A DNA stretch of 32,038 nucleotides from Butyrivibrio sp. WCD3002 (GTDB lineage Bacteria; Bacillota; Clostridia; Lachnospirales; Lachnospiraceae), in assembly GCF_000424265.1 (NCBI RefSeq), contig NZ_AUJO01000031.1, forward strand, positions 1-32,038. Direction: 5' to 3'. This document shows, piece by piece, positions 15,941 to 23,955 of the stretch. The position numbers and the translations under genes were made by a program. The first letter of the stretch is position 1; each line of letters begins with the position of its first letter. Under the pieces are notes generated by a model. That model ran no database searches, was not told where the DNA came from, and saw only the letters and a list, made by a program, of their open reading frames with translations.

Positions 15941-16071
15941 TATATTTTCCCCTTCCGGACTAAAAAAACCATATTCTTCAGCTGTATGATTTTCCGCTGA
16001 AATTACCATACGTCATCATTAAACCAGTTTCAATAAGCATCGCAATATTGTTCTTAAAAAATAGCACAATA

Positions 16072-16113
16072 AAAAAGCAGGTCTTACACTTACACTGATA
16101 AAGACCTGTTTTT
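16072..16113 (-). terminator. Terminator after the adenosine-deaminase-like gene, repeat-family member
   Basis: CAGGTCTT (16078-16085) pairs with AAGACCTG (16101-16108). Poly-A on the left and TTTTT on the right give T-runs on both strands (minus strand ends GACCTGCTTTTTTATTG). The loop holds TTACACTGATAA. It starts 22 bases past the upstream stop. Confidence 0.88.
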
Positions 16114-16134
16114 CACTGTTCTCCGCCAATTATC

Positions 16135-17070
16135 CTACGTTCCCAATCCTACGCATCTTATTTCATCTAATTGCTCTGCGCTCAATGTACCTGCCTGATA
16201 AAGCTTAAGGTATTCATTCTCTACAGATGAGTCAAAAATCAGAAGATCATCAGTATTTATAGTAACCTTAACACCATTCTCAACCAGTATCCTGATTGGA
16301 TGCATCGCATAGCTTTTGGCAAATCCCAGCATTACATTGCTGCTCGGGCACACATTAACCTGTATGTGATTATCCGCAAGAAATCTCATGGTTTCCTTTG
16401 ATGTGGATGCACCAATCCCATGGTGAACTTCTGAAAGTCCAAGGATTTCTACAGCTTTTCTAACGTCCTCGGCAGACCCGGTTTCACCCACATGCATCTT
16501 TTTGGTCAGATGATACTTTTCTGCCTTCCTGTAAAGTGGCTTAAAGGCTTCAAATGGCTGAACATTTTCTCCTGCACATATGTCAATTGCCTTGAAATAA
16601 TCTGCATCCAGGTATTTATCGATTTTATCTGCTTCTTCATCTACGTTGCAGCAGGATGGAAATGTCAGCTCTGCCTCAAAAACACAGTCAGGACAATAAG
16701 ATTTATGAAAACCTTCAATGAGCTCTTTAAATTCTTCTACCGTTCCGACCTGGTCAACCTCAGCCGTTCCAAAATTCATAACGAGACGAACTATATTATT
16801 GCGCTTTGCTTCAGCAAATGCACCTTCCCACCTCAGGATCATATTTTCATATCCATCGCAAAATGGCTTTATAGAAGATCTAAACCAATTCTGCATACCG
16901 TCAAGTCCATCAAGGTGCTGCGGCGGTCTTGGAATATCAACATTCAGTTTTTCGCAAAGCCACTCTCGTCTGCACCCTTTTGTGGAATGATTATGAAGAT
17001 CACTTTTGGGTACTGACAGTAGTTTATTTATGTTATTTTCCTTCAAGCCTTCTATAAACAAAGTGTCCAT
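16135..17070 (-). CDS. Adenosine deaminase-like metal hydrolase
   Basis: This 311-residue cytoplasmic enzyme of the adenosine/AMP deaminase superfamily has the zinc ligands in DLHNHSTKG (His26, His28), MHVGET, EVHHGIGA and INTDD, with VNVCPSSN between. It probably deaminates a purine nucleoside or related base. It is shorter than typical adenosine deaminases (about 330-350) and ends abruptly (DEIRCVGLGT), so the last helix may be lost. GGAG lies four to five bases before the ATG. It starts nine bases after the upstream methyltransferase stop, so the two are probably cotranslated. Confidence 0.87.
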   Translation of the reverse strand: MDTLFIEGLKENNINKLLSVPKSDLHNHSTKGCRREWLCEKLNVDIPRPPQHLDGLDGMQNWFRSSIKPFCDGYENMILRWEGAFAEAKRNNIVRLVMNFGTAEVDQVGTVEEFKELIEGFHKSYCPDCVFEAELTFPSCCNVDEEADKIDKYLDADYFKAIDICAGENVQPFEAFKPLYRKAEKYHLTKKMHVGETGSAEDVRKAVEILGLSEVHHGIGASTSKETMRFLADNHIQVNVCPSSNVMLGFAKSYAMHPIRILVENGVKVTINTDDLLIFDSSVENEYLKLYQAGTLSAEQLDEIRCVGLGT

Positions 17071-17079
17071 TCTGCTCCA

Positions 17080-17799
17080 TCATTTCTTTTTAAAAATCAG
17101 ATGATTATAAAAAGCAACCTTCTTATATTCATCAATCGCTCCGGCTCTTGTTTCAAGCTCAAGCATATCTCTGTACCACTCTTCGCTGAACTTAATGTCA
17201 TTATTGGAAGACAGTCCAAAGAATGTCCTAATACCGTAGATTTCCTTTAGTTCAGCCTCATCAGCCAAAAGATCGGTAAGATTTTCATTGCTATATACAT
17301 TTCTGTTACCAAATGCAGTATTTTCTGTGCATTTATCCAAAACATCCAATGCTGCTTTAGGATTATCATTTAAAACAGAGTAGGCAAACACTTTACCAAA
17401 TTCATTGTGTTTAACAATTGACAGAATTCCACCCGGTTTCAAAACCCTGATAAAATCATTTAGAACTGTCTCAACATCCTCGACATATTCCAATACGTTG
17501 TGGCAAATAACTATGTCAAAAGAGCTGTCATCTACGCTCTTTAAATAATCTATTCCTTCAGGAATCAATGTATAATCACCACTGTTAATACGCAGTTCAT
17601 ACATTTCCTCGTTTGGCTCTAAGGCAGTAACATCATGGTCTTTAGCGTAATGATCTGCTGTAATACAGAATCCTGCACCAAAATCCAAAATCTTAGCTCT
17701 TTTATCATTTGGAATAGTTAATTGTCTGTAGATTAAATCATAGAATATCCTTCCCCATGGCTGTTCTACCATATTTCTGTAATCTTTTATTGTCCCCAT
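17080..17799 (-). CDS. Class I SAM-dependent methyltransferase
   Basis: This 239-residue methyltransferase has motif I ILDFGAGFCITADHYA, motif II Glu in VTALEPNEEM, SFDIVICHNVLEYV (post-II/III), then VLKPGGILSIVKH, the standard order of Methyltransf_11 proteins. The N-terminal MGTIKDYRNMVEQPWGRI fits a known group of clostridial small-molecule methyltransferases. AGGAAAGG lies about ten bases before the ATG. It is only loosely similar to the methyltransferases at 13830 and 18427. The adenosine-deaminase-like gene follows nine bases later. Confidence 0.9.
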   Translation of the reverse strand: MGTIKDYRNMVEQPWGRIFYDLIYRQLTIPNDKRAKILDFGAGFCITADHYAKDHDVTALEPNEEMYELRINSGDYTLIPEGIDYLKSVDDSSFDIVICHNVLEYVEDVETVLNDFIRVLKPGGILSIVKHNEFGKVFAYSVLNDNPKAALDVLDKCTENTAFGNRNVYSNENLTDLLADEAELKEIYGIRTFFGLSSNNDIKFSEEWYRDMLELETRAGAIDEYKKVAFYNHLIFKKK

Positions 17800-17951
17800 T
17801 TTTCTATACCTTTCCTACAATGAAAAGAAAAAAGTCACGGCAATCCCTATACTATCGCATCTTTTCCACGCTCTTTACAGTAAGTAAGGTTTCAAAGAAA
17901 TCGAAAACTATAATCATCGTCATACCTCTTCAAGTCAGCGATAGTAATTAG

Positions 17952-18413
17952 TTACCATTCCAGTAATTCCATATTTATTGATTTCTCACTAAATCCGTAT
18001 TTTGCATACATCTCATACGCCTGTTTATTTCTCGCATTCACTTGGAGTTCTATGCCGTCAGAATGTTTTTCCCTTGCAACTTCCTTTAACTTGTCAAAAA
18101 ATGCATGACCTACTCCCGTTCCTCTGTATGGCTCGTCGACTGCCATGCAATCCACAAAAATAACATCCCTCGTTACATGTGAAGATGACTCAATATGGCG
18201 AAAAGCAAGTCCCATAATGCCTATTACTTTTTCGCCATCCTCCGCAACATAGAAAGTTTCACCTTCCAGTGCTTCCATAAATTCTTCCTTGGCAATTATC
18301 ACTTTATTCTCTTTGTATATGTCAGGTCTCAATTCAACATGAATATCCTGAACCTGATTCATAATTCTTAGAACTGATTCATAATCTGTCTCTACTGCAA
18401 GCCTTATTTGCAT
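17952..18413 (-). CDS. GNAT-family N-acetyltransferase
   Basis: This 153-residue GNAT has the CoA-binding loop YRGTGVGHAFFDKL and the final strand ELQVNARNKQAYEMYAKYGF. MQIRLAVETDYESVLRIMNQ at the start and VFVDCMAVDEPYRG in the middle place it among small ribosomal-protein-like or toxin-like acetyltransferases; the acceptor is unknown. AGGGAG lies about nine bases before the ATG. It follows the frameshifted methyltransferase by 13 bases and precedes a 152-base non-coding gap. Confidence 0.9.
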   Translation of the reverse strand: MQIRLAVETDYESVLRIMNQVQDIHVELRPDIYKENKVIIAKEEFMEALEGETFYVAEDGEKVIGIMGLAFRHIESSSHVTRDVIFVDCMAVDEPYRGTGVGHAFFDKLKEVAREKHSDGIELQVNARNKQAYEMYAKYGFSEKSINMELLEW

Positions 18414-18426
18414 CAGTTTTATCTCC

Positions 18427-19196
18427 CTAACTTTTTCTTGCTTTTATACAAAATGAAAGTGGCAACATCTTTGCTTTTCTGGTTTTGGGATCCAAATCTT
18501 CGACTGCTTCCAACGAAGTCCTGTCACTCTCTTCCACAAGCTGCTCAATTACAAAACCTGCCTTTACCAAGGCATTAATATATGTTGAAATTTTACGATT
18601 ACATAGGACTATCTCACTGTCATGTACCGGCATTTTAAAATATGACTCATCAAAATAGCTTTTTGTCATGACAAGCTTATCGCCATCAAATACATCTTTT
18701 CGCTCATCGCAAGACCAGGCGATACAATAATTCAAGGTATGATGCAGCTGAAAATGAAGGTACCATCCTTTTTCAGATACGAAGCAATTTTATCAAACGT
18801 CCCCTGTAAATCTGTAGTCCATCCAATTCCATAAATGGAATAAACATAGTCAAAGTATTTTTTAGGAACGTTTAGTTCATCTTCCATCTTCGAGCAGATC
18901 AGCTTAGCCGTGTATCCATTCTTCATAAGCAAATCCGATGCGTTATCCAGCTGTTTCTGTGAGAGATCTATTCCCCAAAGCTCTCCCGCACCTTTATTAG
19001 CATTGTACAGCAGAGAATGACCACTTCCACAACATATCTCAAGCATCTTTTTTCCGCTGATATCTCCAAACAGATGAAGGTCATCTTCCGTCGGAAACCT
19101 CACGCCATACTGCGGAAGTGCTGTGGTCCCATACCACAGATCTGCGTGTTCATTCCAGTAATTTCTATTAGTTTCTATTATTTCTTCTTCAAACAT
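18427..19196 (-). pseudogene. Class I methyltransferase gene broken by a one-base deletion
   Basis: The frame from ATG 19196 carries motif I MLEICCGSGHSLLY, LWGIDLS and YFDYVYSIYGIGW, and stops at 18732 after TFIFSCIIP. A second frame, read directly on, gives LHHTLNYCIAWSCDERKDVF and a normal C-terminal part ending KARKS at 18427. Restoring one G near 18745 would give FSWHHTLNYCIAWS, a sensible continuation, so a single base was lost (TGG to TG). The rest shows no other damage. This is either a recent pseudogene or an assembly/sequencing error. The joined product would be about 256 residues. Confidence 0.85.
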
Positions 19197-19269
19197 ATTC
19201 CCCAATCTCTCCCAACAATATACATCTTTTTTCTAAGAGTATAATCCTGACCATATTCATCTTCGTTTT

Positions 19270-20220
19270 TTACAGAGATAATCTTGGTAAAATCCGTTCA
19301 TCTATCCTGCGCACGACACTATTGGTATAAGCATTAAAATACTTAAGCCAAAAGCCGCTTCCCGCCGGATTGATACTTTCAAAATCCACTCCCAGCTTAG
19401 TATATCCTTCTGTTTTCAAAGTATTAATAACAAAATTTAACAGATTCTGATATGCGCCTCTGCCCCTGTGTTCCGGTAAACAATATGCCCCCGTGATATG
19501 GCGGTAAACACCGCCGGATGCAACAAATGTTTCGCCTTCGTCTGACACTTCCATATAAGCGCATAGTTCTCCGTCTTTCTTCGCTACAAAGTAACGTTCC
19601 TTTTCAGAAAAAGTTAAAAACTCTTCCTGTGTAGCAGGTTCTCGATTCATAAAAAATGGACTGGAGCAGTAATGTTCATGAAGTGCCAAATGAAGCGGAT
19701 AAACATATGTAAAATCTTCTTTGGGCAATTCAAAAAACTCATATCCATCGCATGAGGCGCAGTCAATTGGTTCCATCGGACGAATGGCATCCATGCACCT
19801 CATTCCAAAGCCATAACGAAAAAGTTGCTGTTTTGCTTCCTCATCATGGTCATATAAGCAAATAGAATGTGACAACGCTCCTGCTTTTACCCATTTTTTT
19901 GCAGCCGCCTGATACAATGCTGCATAGATCTTGCCGTGATTTTCCATGACTGCACCATTCGCACCCATGGGTGAAAAAACACCTCTCACATCAGTGGAAC
20001 GAAAAGCATTCTCAAACGGTTCCACACTGCAAAGGAATCCGACCATCTTCTCGTCTTCAAATGCTGCAACGCCTAATCCATTTTCTGATAATTGTTTTAG
20101 TATCGGAATGCTTGATATTTCCGGAAGAGCCTGTATAAACTTCCTCTCATAATTGTATGTACTAAGGGCAATGCCTATTGCTTCCTCTACATGTCTCGGT
20201 TCAAAGTCTTGAATTATCAT
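19270..20220 (-). CDS. GNAT-family N-acetyltransferase, long form
   Basis: This 316-residue protein has its GNAT core at the C-terminus: GAYCLPEHRGRGAYQNLLNFV, then NPAGSGFWLKYFNAY. The N-terminal half (MIIQDFEPRHVEEAIGIALS...VGFLCSVEPF) also has GNAT-like strands, so it is probably a tandem GNAT in which one copy lacks a clear CoA loop. ATG at 20220 follows AGAGGA by about six bases and is preferred to the GTG at 20235. It follows RsgA by 28 bases on the same transcript. Confidence 0.87.
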   Translation of the reverse strand: MIIQDFEPRHVEEAIGIALSTYNYERKFIQALPEISSIPILKQLSENGLGVAAFEDEKMVGFLCSVEPFENAFRSTDVRGVFSPMGANGAVMENHGKIYAALYQAAAKKWVKAGALSHSICLYDHDEEAKQQLFRYGFGMRCMDAIRPMEPIDCASCDGYEFFELPKEDFTYVYPLHLALHEHYCSSPFFMNREPATQEEFLTFSEKERYFVAKKDGELCAYMEVSDEGETFVASGGVYRHITGAYCLPEHRGRGAYQNLLNFVINTLKTEGYTKLGVDFESINPAGSGFWLKYFNAYTNSVVRRIDERILPRLSL

Positions 20221-20248
20221 TTTTATTCCTCTCACATATTTATCCCTG

Positions 20249-21256
20249 TTAATATGACGTATTGTTGACTTCTTTAAACTTCTTTGCTACCTTCGCCCAT
20301 TTCGCAATTTTCTTTTTCTTTCCATAGTTGCGAACATTCTCTGTAGTAAGTGACTTATAGAGCATATATCTCTCCTTAGGCAGTTCTCCGCTTTCAATCG
20401 CTGCCTTGATTGCACATCCGGGCTCTGTATCATGCCGGCAATCACTGAACCTGCACATAGCTTCCAGTTCTACGATATCCGAAAATGTATCTTCCAGCCC
20501 ATCTTCTGCTCTGGCTATGCCAATCTCTCTCATACCGGGAGTGTCAATTATTGAAACGCCATTTTCAAGTTCTATGAGCTGCCTGTGGGTAGTGGTATGT
20601 TTTCCTGTAGAATCGGAAGAACGAACCTCCGAGGTCTTCATGATTTCTTTTCCTGCAAGAGCATTTAGAAGCGTTGACTTCCCTGCTCCGGAGGATCCTA
20701 AGAGCGCGATGGTAGTTCCGCTCTTCATGTACTCTGAAAGCTCCTCAAGTCCTATATCATAAAGAGCGCATATGGCATGAACCCTCACCTTATCAGATAT
20801 GGTCTCCACCTCTCTTATATATCTACCTGTATTGCTGCATAGGTCTGATTTGGTCAAAAGAACCACCGGTACAGATCCGCCCTGCAATACAACACTGATA
20901 TATCTGGCTATCCTGTTGTAGCTATAGTCCTCATTTAATGAGGTAATTATAAAAGTATAATCCGCATTGGCCAGCATATACTGCATTGTGAGGCTCTTCG
21001 CCTGATCCGGTCTTTGCAGAAAACTCTTTCTTTCGCAGACTGACTCTATTACAGAATCGCCAATTGGGTTGAATTTAAAAATAACATAGTCACCTACGAC
21101 AGGAAGCTGGCTAGCCTCTGCCTCCCTGAAACTTCCCTTTAGTTTTGCAGGCACCTCTTTTCCCTGGAAACTGATGGTGTAAGTGTTTTTTTGAATCTCA
21201 GAAATTCTTCCTTTGTTCTCTGTTGATATAGTGTTTTGTTCAATGTTTGTTTTCAT
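20249..21256 (-). CDS. rsgA: Ribosome small subunit GTPase RsgA (paralogue)
   Basis: This 335-residue circularly permuted GTPase acts in 30S subunit maturation. An N-terminal OB-fold is followed by G4 TKSD (135-138), P-loop GSSGAGKS (187-194), G3 DTPG (238-241) and a zinc knuckle Cys268/Cys273/His275/Cys281. ATG at 21256 has GGAG eight bases before it; a longer frame reaches 21370 but has no such site. In most Firmicutes rsgA lies with the stp-prkC genes. Here it lies among accessory genes, so this is probably a second copy. A terminator-like hairpin and a 29-codon ORF precede it. Confidence 0.92.
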   Translation of the reverse strand: MKTNIEQNTISTENKGRISEIQKNTYTISFQGKEVPAKLKGSFREAEASQLPVVGDYVIFKFNPIGDSVIESVCERKSFLQRPDQAKSLTMQYMLANADYTFIITSLNEDYSYNRIARYISVVLQGGSVPVVLLTKSDLCSNTGRYIREVETISDKVRVHAICALYDIGLEELSEYMKSGTTIALLGSSGAGKSTLLNALAGKEIMKTSEVRSSDSTGKHTTTHRQLIELENGVSIIDTPGMREIGIARAEDGLEDTFSDIVELEAMCRFSDCRHDTEPGCAIKAAIESGELPKERYMLYKSLTTENVRNYGKKKKIAKWAKVAKKFKEVNNTSY

Positions 21257-21346
21257 TGTTTTGTCTCCATTTTTCTTCTTGTTATTGGTAGTTATCACAT
21301 CTTTTTGGAGACCCTGTTTATGGAAAAATCGCGTAAATATGAATAG

Positions 21347-21374
21347 AAAAAGCCGCGACAAAAATGCCACGGCT
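21347..21374 (-). terminator. Intrinsic terminator in the leader upstream of rsgA
   Basis: On the minus strand AGCCGTG pairs with CGCGGCT (one G-T wobble) around a ten-base loop and is followed by TTTTTC. It lies about 48 bases after the small ORF at 21422-21511 and 91 bases before the rsgA ATG. It could end the small ORF's transcript or act as an attenuator for rsgA. Confidence 0.65.
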
Positions 21375-21421
21375 CAAATCGCATAATACCATTTTCATAT
21401 GATGAAAGACAGCAAAGTAAA

Positions 21422-21511
21422 TTATACCGCTTTCTGATGATATTCATAAGCCGAGGGTCTCATACTATATTCAGTTACAATCTCTACACTGCTTATTCTC
21501 ATTTCAAACAT
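21422..21511 (-). CDS. Short ORF upstream of rsgA, possible leader peptide
   Basis: This is a 29-residue ORF (MFEMRISSVEIVTEYSMRPS...) with GCGAGG about nine bases before the ATG. The product is polar and has no signal or membrane segment. A terminator follows 48 bases later, so this may be an independent small gene or a leader peptide controlling rsgA. I recognise no family. A palindrome ACTCT-T-AGAGT lies about 33 bases upstream of its start. Confidence 0.5.
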   Translation of the reverse strand: MFEMRISSVEIVTEYSMRPSAYEYHQKAV

Positions 21512-21617
21512 ATATGATTACCTCGCTTTCTTTTAGATTTTTTACTCTTAGAGTTTATCAATAAAACGTACACATAGCAATAGTTACACTTATTTGGGTG
21601 TATTTTACACTGCATTC

Positions 21618-21638
21618 AACTCGGCAAACTGCCGAGTT
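21618..21638. terminator. Hairpin after the HD gene
   Basis: AACTCGGCA and TGCCGAGTT form a perfect 9-bp stem with a three-base loop, four bases after the HD stop. No T-run follows (GAATGCAG on the minus strand), so it could be a weak terminator or a 3' stabilising fold. Confidence 0.45.
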
Positions 21639-21641
21639 ATA

Positions 21642-22232
21642 TCACACAGTTTCAGATGTTTCAAAATAATACTCTTCCAGAAACTCCTGCATAAATTCAT
21701 GTCTCTTTAACGCTATTTTCTTAGCTGCATCTGTATTCATTTCATCCTTTAAAAGGAGAAGCTTATCGTAAAAATGCTTTATGGAATCTGACAATGGCCT
21801 TCCTACTTTCCCACCATAAGCAAATGTTCTGGCGATTCCAATCGCTCCAATGGCATCAAGTCTGTCAGCATCCTGAACTATCTTTCCTTCTGGCGTTTCA
21901 GGACTTTTCCCTCTGTTATGGCTAAATGACACTGAGTTAATTGCCCGACAGACCTGTTCTATCGTTTCTGAAGGTATATCGTTACGTTCCATAAACGTCC
22001 TGGCATTCATGTTGTTTTCTGTATTAAAAAGCTTGTGGTCATCTGCATCGTGTAATAACGCAGAAAGCAAAACAACAAAACTATCTGCTTCTGTATACTC
22101 CGCAAGAATCATCTGTGCATTATGATATACACGCATAGTATGATCTGCTCCGTGCCCATCTGAATTCCCTGCAAAAAGCTCTTTAACATAACCTATTGCG
22201 TCACTGATTATTTTATCTTGTTCCACTGCCAT
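21642..22232 (-). CDS. HD-domain phosphohydrolase
   Basis: This 196-residue cytoplasmic metal-dependent phosphohydrolase has the HD signature: His31 in GADHTMRV, His61-Asp62 in LLHDADD and a late Asp in VQDADRLDAIGAIG. The layout matches small YedJ/YpgQ-type HD hydrolases, which act on nucleotides. GAGGAG lies five bases before the ATG. It is the last gene of a four-gene set of phosphoester-acting proteins (Nudix, histidine phosphatase, 2H protein, HD) and follows the 2H gene by 23 bases. Confidence 0.92.
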   Translation of the reverse strand: MAVEQDKIISDAIGYVKELFAGNSDGHGADHTMRVYHNAQMILAEYTEADSFVVLLSALLHDADDHKLFNTENNMNARTFMERNDIPSETIEQVCRAINSVSFSHNRGKSPETPEGKIVQDADRLDAIGAIGIARTFAYGGKVGRPLSDSIKHFYDKLLLLKDEMNTDAAKKIALKRHEFMQEFLEEYYFETSETV

Positions 22233-22255
22233 ACCACTCCTCTTACTCTTATTCT

Positions 22256-22768
22256 TTAATTGTTATCATCCAGCCTCCTATCAAAAACTATGATTGATTC
22301 ATCGTGTTCGCCTATCATTTCTACCGAGATCTTATTTACAATAGTCTGAAAGCTCACATCTATATTTTTTACATATTCATAAGCATTGCTTAACTCTTGA
22401 TCATTATTAAGCTTACCTACAGTCATATGGGGAATGTAAGGTAATCCAAGATCATAGTCTTTAAAATGATTTGCATACAGTTCATCATGAATGCCTTCAA
22501 TTATGTCTTTTCCTTTTTCTATATCCAAAAAGAGATAATTATCGTCTGTTTTACTAAAACCATGTAATACCAATTCAAAAGGCTTTACGTCCTTTAAACT
22601 GCTTACTAACTTTTCTTCTAACTCCTCATTTGACATTTCATTTTCAAATGGAAAAACCAGTGTGATATGAGGACGAACCAGCTTTGCCAAAGGATCGTAT
22701 CGATTTCTGATTTCATTTATGATTTCTATATTTTTGAATTGTGGAAATATCATTATTGTTCTTAACAT
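22256..22768 (-). CDS. 2'-5' RNA ligase / 2H phosphoesterase family protein
   Basis: This 170-residue protein has the two H-x-T motifs of 2H phosphoesterases: RPHITLVFPF and IPHMTVGKL. The family cleaves or joins 2',5' or cyclic phosphodiesters in RNA or nucleotides; the substrate is not clear from sequence. The ATG overlaps the stop of the upstream histidine phosphatase by seven bases, so translation is probably coupled. It precedes the HD gene by 23 bases. Confidence 0.9.
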   Translation of the reverse strand: MLRTIMIFPQFKNIEIINEIRNRYDPLAKLVRPHITLVFPFENEMSNEELEEKLVSSLKDVKPFELVLHGFSKTDDNYLFLDIEKGKDIIEGIHDELYANHFKDYDLGLPYIPHMTVGKLNNDQELSNAYEYVKNIDVSFQTIVNKISVEMIGEHDESIIVFDRRLDDNN

Positions 22769-23316
22769 CTAATCACCTTTTTACTGTTTTCCATAACTAT
22801 TACTTCTCCATTACGGAAAAGAGTCTTATTTTTAGATGGTTTGTAGCCTACTTGCTTCATCTGTAAAATCAGTGTGTGCATAAAAAAGCCATGTGTCACT
22901 ATTGCAATATCCTCATCAAATTCTGAAATCACTCGCACAAATTCAGAGGCTCTTCTTAGGGTTTCCCGCCTTGTTTCCGGTTGCCTTTTACTGTTCCAAA
23001 ACCATTGTAATCGTCCAAACATATACCAGAAGAGTGTGGGCAATCTACGCTTTGTGTTAAATGCAGATCTTAACGGAACTTCATTGATCAAACCCGTCCT
23101 GTAAAAATCCCTATCTCCAAATATCAGCCTCGCAGTCTCCAGGCTTCGATCAAGCTCACTGACATAAACCCGTTGTCCATCATAATCAACTGAACAACTT
23201 CCTGCCTTGATTGGCTCTGCGTCATACATCCTGCACGCCTCATCAAATTCAGCGGACGAATACCAGGACTCCCATATATGTTTTACTCTAAAATGCCTTA
23301 TTATGAATACTTTCAA
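22762..23316 (-). CDS. Histidine phosphatase family protein
   Basis: This 184-residue phosphoglycerate-mutase-like protein has its N-terminal catalytic motif as IIRHFRVKH (RHF rather than RHG), ELDRSLETARLIF in the middle, and the second His in VTHGFFMH. The start is TTG at 23316, with AAAGGA about seven bases upstream; no ATG lies close by, and the N-terminus MKVFIIRH is correct for the family. It overlaps the Nudix gene by 29 bases and the 2H gene by seven. The substrate is unknown. Confidence 0.87.
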   Translation of the reverse strand: MKVFIIRHFRVKHIWESWYSSAEFDEACRMYDAEPIKAGSCSVDYDGQRVYVSELDRSLETARLIFGDRDFYRTGLINEVPLRSAFNTKRRLPTLFWYMFGRLQWFWNSKRQPETRRETLRRASEFVRVISEFDEDIAIVTHGFFMHTLILQMKQVGYKPSKNKTLFRNGEVIVMENSKKVIRC

Positions 23317-23881
23317 TACTTTTTCCTTTAATGAACTGACATAAGTATTTCCTTGCCTGGCTGTGCAATAATTCTTTTGCCCTCTTTAATACAGGGACCT
23401 CCCTGTTTGCTACAAGTCTTCCCAAGCTGGTGCATCTGCACTTTTCATATTCAGCTAAAGCTTCTTCATACTTTAGTTTCAATGTTGAAAGATGAAAATC
23501 CTCTATTTCATCTTTTGTTAAATGCTTATCGCCAAAAGCCACTATTTTACATAGAAAATAGTTATTGATATTGTGCCTGTGGATCAGATTATAGTAATCA
23601 CTGACAACCCCAATTTTGCACATCACCTCGACATCGACGCCTAATTCTTCCTTAAGTTCGCGTCTGATTGCGGTATTTAAATCTTCTCCGGGTTCTACTC
23701 CGCCTCCGGCAGTTTCTATAAGTGTAGCTTTTCCGAAATCATCATCTCTGTTTGCTCTGACAAAATAGAAATTATTTTCATCATCTACCACTATTGCTCT
23801 TGCGATCATCCTGTCATGATCAATTGTCGTAAGAGGCCACTCATCATCTTCCAAATTAAGCAATAATTCTTCCTGATCCAT
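23288..23881 (-). CDS. Nudix hydrolase
   Basis: This 197-residue protein has a complete Nudix box from Gly60 to Val82 (GGVEPGE, then RELKEELGV), which binds metal and cleaves nucleoside diphosphate derivatives. The N-terminal strand MIARAIVVDDENNFYFVRAN is standard for the fold. GGGAGGAG lies about eleven bases before the ATG. The C-terminal tail of about 50 residues is rich in basic residues (HSQARKYLCQFIKGKS) and overlaps the next gene. It heads the Nudix-phosphatase-2H-HD operon. Confidence 0.9.
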   Translation of the reverse strand: MDQEELLLNLEDDEWPLTTIDHDRMIARAIVVDDENNFYFVRANRDDDFGKATLIETAGGGVEPGEDLNTAIRRELKEELGVDVEVMCKIGVVSDYYNLIHRHNINNYFLCKIVAFGDKHLTKDEIEDFHLSTLKLKYEEALAEYEKCRCTSLGRLVANREVPVLKRAKELLHSQARKYLCQFIKGKSIESIHNKAF

Positions 23882-23923
23882 TTTTGAAAAAACTCCTCCC
23901 TTGATGGCTTTTTTACAAAACTA

Positions 23924-23945
23924 CAGTCCTGTTAGAACAGGACTG
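23924..23945 (-). terminator. Terminator between the GNAT gene and the Nudix operon
   Basis: CAGTCCTGTT and AACAGGACTG form a perfect 10-bp stem with a two-base centre (AG), so the real loop is larger. It starts 11 bases after the GNAT stop. The following minus-strand bases are TAGTTTTG, a short T-tract. Confidence 0.75.
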
Positions 23946-23955
23946 CATAAAACTC

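Noticed and set aside
16492..17016. 174-codon plus-strand ORF antisense to the adenosine-deaminase-like gene
   Set aside because: No ribosome binding site and no recognisable domain; the minus-strand gene has all deaminase motifs.
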